From Anniella stebbinsi (taxonomy: Eukaryota; Chordata; Lepidosauria; Squamata; Anniellidae), in NCBI GenBank assembly GCA_029215795.1, contig JARDYH010000002.1, forward strand, positions 132,687,001 to 132,751,000: a stretch of 64,000 nt of DNA, read 5' to 3'. Numbering within the stretch: position 1 is the stretch's first letter; every line of letters begins with the position of its first letter. The notes beneath the pieces were generated by a model that was not told the DNA's origin, made no database searches, and worked only from the letters and a program-made list of their open reading frames with translations. Position numbers and translations under genes: made by a program. This document shows, in pieces, positions 43,941-64,000 of this stretch.

Positions 43941-45680
43941 TAACATTCTGGATCTGGAACTGGCTGATGAAGAGCCCAAAGCATGCAATGAAGCGATTCG
44001 GGTTCCAGGACTGTGGGTGGCAGTAAGAGAAACAGCTTGTCCTGTCCAGGAACGCAGTCAAGAATGAAGAGGGTGGATCTGTGCAACAGCAACAGATACA
44101 AAACATCCATATGATGTTTCCCTTGTACAGAGGAGATGAAGTTTGACTGGAGCCGCCAGCTGAAGCCTCGCCTGTGAGTTCAGCCAGCTCCATGCCCAAG
44201 GGTATGAGAACACAAGGCCCACTACCCTGGGAGGTATTTGCCTCCTGGTCCAGCAGGGATACAGTTAAAGTTCCAAGCTCAATTGGTCACATTTCAGGAT
44301 GTAACTACAGCCCAGCTGTCCTGGTGATGTGAAGCTATTTCATGAGAGAAAAGCAACACACAAGGCATTGCCAAAACATCTGGCCCTTGGAGCCCATGGC
44401 TAATTTTCTACATTTGCTGAAACAACTAGAGGATCAGACTCTGCAGATGGAAGCAACATAGGAGACTCAAGTCTTTCTGTAGGGCTTTGGCAGGGTGCAA
44501 AGTGTAGATTGGATGCGTCCCATAAGAACAATACAGATGGTGGCGTTGGCCCTTATGGACATATATGCCAAGTTGAGGAGTACAGGCTGTCCTACAAAAC
44601 AGGTTGCAGAGCTGGCTGAGATCCAGCACTCTTCAAAATTCCTCAAGGGGGTGTTGGCGGAATAAGTTTGGAAGGGAACAAACAGGAAGCGTTTGTGAAA
44701 ATACAACTGCGAAGCCACTTCAGTCGCTACGGTGTTGAGACCTGCTCTGGTTTAACAGAAGAACTCCAGTCATAGGCTAACAGATGGAACATGCAGATGA
44801 AGTTGTGCAAAAAACTTCCAGAAGATTACTCTGGAGGGAAATAAAATACATGTTCTTGATATTTCAAGGTTGGAAACTAAACCCTATCCTGTCCCTAAAT
44901 ACAGCTCAGATTCTAATCAATTTTCAGGATTTCACTCTCTGAGAGAGGTTGTCCAGAGCTTTATGGTGCAATGTCGACCCAGCTATATTTTTTCCCCTTC
45001 AGCTGCGCCTGGATTTTTCTGAATATGACATTTTTTTTTCCAAATTGGAGATTTTGGAGATTTAGTGGATCTTTCTTTTTCATATACCAAAATGACCTTC
45101 ACTACTGACCAGTAATTAACACTGTAAGCAGAATCCCCCATTATAACTTAAAAGCAGACATCAAGCGTTAACCAGATCCCACATTAATTAAAGGTGGAGA
45201 AACCAATCTCATTTCAGCATTTCCCATTTCGAGTCAATTGTAAGTTTTCATTCTGCATTTAGAATGACACTGTCAGTTTGTTCCAACGCTACCCAGGTCT
45301 CACAACAGTGACATTGAGACACATTCATTTTCCTTCCCTACCCAACTCCTAACTTTCACTCAGCCTCCCCTGATCCCTGCATGCAGCCACGTACATCACC
45401 ATGCAACCATCCTAACTGCCTTCACTAACCCTGTGCTACAATAGGGTTAGCGGCCCTATTGTGGTGCTAACCCTTAGCGGAGGTGAACATTTTGGCAGGC
45501 AAGGCACACGGTGGAGTTTGTCATCAGCTTCAAAATGGACGCCAGCAGCAGCCTGGTAATGGCTGCTTTGTGGCCGCTTGTGCCCCAAGGGACGATGGGA
45601 TGCGAAATGAACCAGTCAGAGGACTGAGGAGAACAGCTGAGAAATATGTGGCTAGAGTGTGGTTATGGAAATTGCAAACT
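43941..45680. other. Intergenic, nothing recognised
   Basis: 1.7 kb without recognisable repeats, except a decayed MITE-type ending at 45683-45795 just beyond. No exon called. Confidence 0.45.
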
Positions 45681-46066
45681 GAGCCATAGTTACGCTGTCC
45701 TGTGCAACAGCACGCTGCATGGTTAGTAGTAACTGCAGAGTGACATGGTTACACTAACCACATTCCCTGAAATGTTGTCTGAACAGGTCTGTTTAGTGAT
45801 TCTCCTCCTATAAAATAGGTAAACGTTTCGTGGAATGCGTTCTAAATGCTCAAGTCCATAATAATATGAATTGTTGTGGTGTGGAGTGGTGTTAGGGTGA
45901 TCTGTGGTGGCTTGATAACATGGTATTGCGCGGTGGAAATTGCATGCAGTAATGCCACACCGATAAACAGAGCCCCAAAGTCAGAGCATTTTATGCACGA
46001 TGCCCCCTCCCCCCGAGCTGCCATTTTGTGACTAGTTCCACCCCCAGGCTTCCCACTGCTTCCTGA

Positions 46067-46382
46067 TAGGGTTTTGAACAAATCCGGATCCCAAATCCAC
46101 TGGGGTGATCCGGACCGCCCAGATCCGGATCTGAACTGGATCGGGGGAGGTCCAGATCGTTCCAGAGCCCATTGGACTTCCAGGTCCCTGGGTGCCTGGT
46201 TCTCAGTAGAGTGGAAGCAGTGGTGGCCAGCAGCAGACGACAAGGCAGCAGGTAAGCAGGGAGAGTGGGGACTTGCAAGTCTATGGGGAAAAGGAGGGTT
46301 TCCGGATCTCGATCTGGAGACCCGGATCTGGACCTGGGGAGATCTGATCCGGTCTGTATCAGGTCTGATCCGAATCGTCCTA
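46067..46382. mobile_element. hAT-like element rich in CCGGATC
   Basis: Starts tagggttttgaacaaatccg, ends gatccgaatcgtccta; flanking octamers CTTCCTGA and GTTCCTGA agree at 7 of 8. Both arms are filled with GATCCGGATC-type words; the middle (46160-46290) is unrelated. Confidence 0.8.
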
Positions 46383-46868
46383 GTTCCTGACTCTGTCCTT
46401 GAGCCACCAGAAGCCCGCTCACTCCAGACTGACAGGACTCTGGCCAGTGGCAGCTCCACTTTCAGCTCAGCATACGACGCTCTGTGAATTTAAGGATGCT
46501 CAAAACCACAGGCTGATAAACACAGATTCTGAGCTTCAAACAAAAGATGTAAAGTTGACATGAATGTGTATGATTTATTCTCATTTCCCCCCATAAGATT
46601 CTAGGGAAAAAAGGCACACAAAAGGGAAGCAACAGGAATATCATCTATTGTCAGAATTCAGGGACTCTCAAGTTAAAGTTGTTTTTTTAAAAAAAATAAA
46701 TTACAAGAATTCCAAATTCATTACAGATTGTTTTTTTAAAAAATAAAAACCCCACAATAATCCGACTCCGTACAAAGGCAGGACAAGCTTTCAAGTATGA
46801 ATAGCATGGCTCCAGCCTCCACGAAACCAGGAAGGGAACTCTCTTTTTCATAGACTAGATTGGGGCGC

Positions 46869-46892
46869 TGTGTGTATGTGTGTGTGTGTGTT
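46869..46892 (+). repeat. (TG)n microsatellite
   Basis: tgtgtgtatgtgtgtgtgtg. Confidence 0.85.
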
Positions 46893-46997
46893 TGTCTTGG
46901 AAGAGGTGGGAAAAGAGGACAGGAGAGCACTTGGGAGTTTCAATGTCATATTTGGACGCCAATGTTGATTTCAGAGAGGTGAAGATGTTGTGCAGCT

Positions 46998-47115
46998 GTC
47001 CCCAATCTGGGGCCCTCCAGGTATATTGGACTACAACCCCCACCACCCACACAGTGGCTGGGGATGATGGGATTTGTAGGCCGCCATCACTGGAAAGTGC
47101 CACAGTGGGGAAGGC
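46998..47115. repeat. Palindromic MITE
   Basis: ccccaatctggggccctcca and attggactacaacccccacc face gatgggatttgtaggccgcc and gccacagtggggaaggctga. Confidence 0.75.
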
Positions 47116-47119
47116 TGAT

Positions 47120-48029
47120 GTAGTGAGTGCTGGATCAAAGCACTGTCAAGAGGGAAACAGTCTAGTTCTAACTCAGGATTATAAAGGGAGGATGATTGGT
47201 GGGGCAGGGGGAACAGGAGGATGCTTTCTTATAGCTTGGAGAAGAACCCCACAACTTCTTTGAAGTGGGAATAATAACAGGAAAGAGAACCGGGCAGGCC
47301 GGGGGGGAATACAGACCAGTCAGCCAGGTTGTTCCTATGAAGGAAAAAAGGAAAAAACAAAATCCTGAAGATGAAAAGCTTGAGATTTCCCCCGCATCAT
47401 CTATTCCTCTACTGGACAACAAGCATGATAAGCAGATTCCCCATGGCTTGTTCTAAGGCACTCACAGAGTTCCTCTTTGGCACTGCCCAGGGGAGGGGTA
47501 AGATTTACTCGGCCAAAGCCACCACAGGGCAGCAGCAGCAGCAGCCGCCTCCTCTTGAGAAACGAACAACCGATGCCAACAGAGCAGTGCTGGGAGGCCA
47601 GAGCAGGACTGGCAGGAACGCTTGAGCTGGTCTTGTTCTTGGTTCCTGGCCTCCAAAGCAAAACGCTGTTGAGGATCAGCTGTGAACCGCTTGCTCTGAC
47701 AACGCCGCTTCCTCCTCCCCAAAAGGGCGTGAGCCATTTCGATCTGCTACGTCTAAACGTTCACCATTCGCCAGTATTCTAGGTGTTCTGAACCATGAAA
47801 AGTCAATGCTACACCCCTTTCTTGCTCTGATGTGGTGAACTGAGGACCTTTGAGCTGGACCCCAAGTCCAAAGACTACACAAGTTCCACAAGGACTAAAG
47901 AGGGGGCCAGAGCAGACCCTAATGGTGGGGAAGATGCAGAAAAGAAAGTAGGACTGTTTCATGACAATGTCTTTCCAAAAGGCATCAACTTTACCGACAA
48001 AATCACTGTTTAATATAACCCCATATAAA
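47120..48029. other. Intergenic or extended FGFR1 3' UTR, unassigned
   Basis: No repeat recognised apart from a short CAG run at 47531-47545. Could belong to a longer FGFR1 3' UTR. Confidence 0.4.
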
Positions 48030-48047
48030 ACTGAAGCAGCAGCAATT

Positions 48048-48053
48048 TTTATT
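48048..48053 (-). terminator. Candidate FGFR1 polyadenylation signal
   Basis: TTTATT on the + strand is AATAAA on the - strand, in CTTCAATAAAAATTGC, preceded by an AT-rich tract and a T-rich run. Confidence 0.55.
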
Positions 48054-48411
48054 GAAGTACCTAAACTGAAATAAATTTTAGAACATAATTTAAAAAAAAC
48101 AAAACCAGCAAAAGTAGCAAAATATATGATTTGTTTTTTATAGCAACTGATACCTACCAGCCACTAGTACCTTACTACCAAAGTGATATTATCTCTGGTA
48201 ACCACCATTAAAAAAAAAAAAGGACATGTAAATATATAATTCATATTTATACATTTTGCAGCTATGTACACAAGATTTTTGTTTTGCTTTTATCTTCTGA
48301 GCACTGGTTTCATTTGGCCGCCTCCTTTTAAAGTTTGATGTCAGTGCTGCGAAGGTGTTTGATGTTGTTGTACCTGGTCATTTCCATGTTTGGTCAGCAA
48401 AGCACACGTTA

Positions 48412-48500
48412 AGGCTGCAATCCTATGCACACTTTCCTGAGAGTAAGGCCCATTGAAACTTCAGAGTGAGTATGCGTAGGATTGTGCTGTGAGAGCATTG
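48412..48500. repeat. Short palindromic repeat, GCAATCCTATGCA type
   Basis: ggctgcaatcctatgcacac ... gtatgcgtaggattgtgctg, inside the FGFR1 3' UTR. Relatives: 54727-54830, 59926-60003, 63601-63727. Confidence 0.8.
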
Positions 48501-49153
48501 GAATTAGGAAGCGGTTGCAGGTGTGGATTCCAGACAGGTACCATATACCGACAGGCACTCAAGCGTTAAGACATTCCGGATTGCAGCTGGATCCAGAGTG
48601 CCTTGGTGCTACAGGTTTTGCACCTCAGCTCTGCTGTTAGCTTACTGAGCTGTCAGGAGTTGGGTGGCTTGGATTTGCAAGTAAGAAAAAGAGAGTTGGA
48701 AAAGCCCCTCCTCTTCATAGGAATGTTATTCTTCTCAGAGTCCTTCTCAGAGAAGAGACAGCATGTTGCTGTCTAAGAACCAGCGTCTGGGTCTCCTTGT
48801 TTTGTTCAGGCACCGGCCAAAAGGGGAAAAAAATAGTTCAACTTTAATCCACGGGGAGTATTCAAGCAGAGATTTCCCTACAAACACCTCTTCCGGGGAT
48901 GGAGGGTTTGCAAACTGGCAGCTTTGAGAAGAAGACAGCAGCGGTGGGGTTTGGTTATTCGGAATGGCGTCTCCGCAGTTCATGAATACAACAGTTAAGA
49001 GGTGACTTGGATGGCTGCCCCAACCGGCGCTCTGCCACCAGTCCAGCTGGAAGGGAAGTGCGCACACAGACGCGCACAGATTCACTCGTCAACACTCGCA
49101 CGCCACGCTCGTATGCACAGAGGGGTTGCAAACGCCCCATGGAAGCCGCAGGC

Positions 49154-64000
<14,847 letters not shown>

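Larger units (their letters stand above)
48030..49153 (-). other. FGFR1: Probable FGFR1 3' UTR
   Basis: About 1.1 kb between the FGFR1 stop and the first good polyadenylation signal on the - strand. It is AT-rich and repeat-poor at the distal end (48030-48400), as expected of a conserved UTR end, with a short dispersed repeat at 48412-48500. A longer UTR reaching to about 46 kb cannot be excluded. Confidence 0.6.

Overview
This window is nuclear DNA from a vertebrate, most likely a squamate reptile (lizard or snake). It is AT-leaning, intron-rich and crowded with dispersed repeats: CR1-type and L2-like LINE 3' ends, two tRNA-derived SINE types, several palindromic MITE families and many microsatellites. 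The squamate assignment is inferred from that repeat mix and from the two genes; it was not tested against any database.

Two protein-coding genes are present, both cut by the window edges and pointing towards each other. On the + strand, 475-10608 holds the last eight coding exons of LETM2, a mitochondrial inner-membrane LETM-family protein, running from its membrane segment to the stop. On the - strand, 49154-64000 holds the last seven exons of FGFR1 (human-style exons 12 to 18), which encode most of the tyrosine kinase domain and the C-terminal tail. The paralogues were separated by sequence. The tail ends in the FGFR1 pattern ([19 protein letters not shown] through GGLKRR) and not the FGFR3 one. 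The LETM protein lacks the long coiled-coil and EF-hand tail of LETM1. Convergent LETM2/FGFR1 is the known vertebrate arrangement, parallel to LETM1/FGFR3.

Layout: 1-10.6 kb, LETM2 exons in repeat-rich introns; 10.6-11.5 kb, LETM2 3' UTR with a 23-base poly(C) run; 11.5-48.0 kb, a roughly 36 kb intergenic block with no supported gene, made of nested transposons plus a few repeat-poor AT-rich islands that could be conserved non-coding DNA; 48.0-49.15 kb, probable FGFR1 3' UTR; 49.15-64 kb, FGFR1 exons and introns.

The most distinctive content is mobile DNA. (1) A roughly 320-bp foldback element is present in eight copies; seven are complete and flanked by 8-bp target duplications, five of them exact. 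It is a non-autonomous hAT-type MITE in two subfamilies, and each arm is itself an imperfect inverted repeat. (2) A second family begins GGC and ends GCC, makes 3-bp duplications (ACT, AGT, TAT) and ranges from 215 to about 540 bp (Harbinger-like). (3) Two FGFR1 introns each carry a CpG-rich repeat packed with GCGCAT motifs. (4) A hAT-like element is packed with CCGGATC motifs. (5) A dispersed repeat carries (GAG)9(CAG)16 in one copy and not in its relative about 3 kb away. I found no prokaryotic-type system, CRISPR array or genuine tRNA/rRNA gene.
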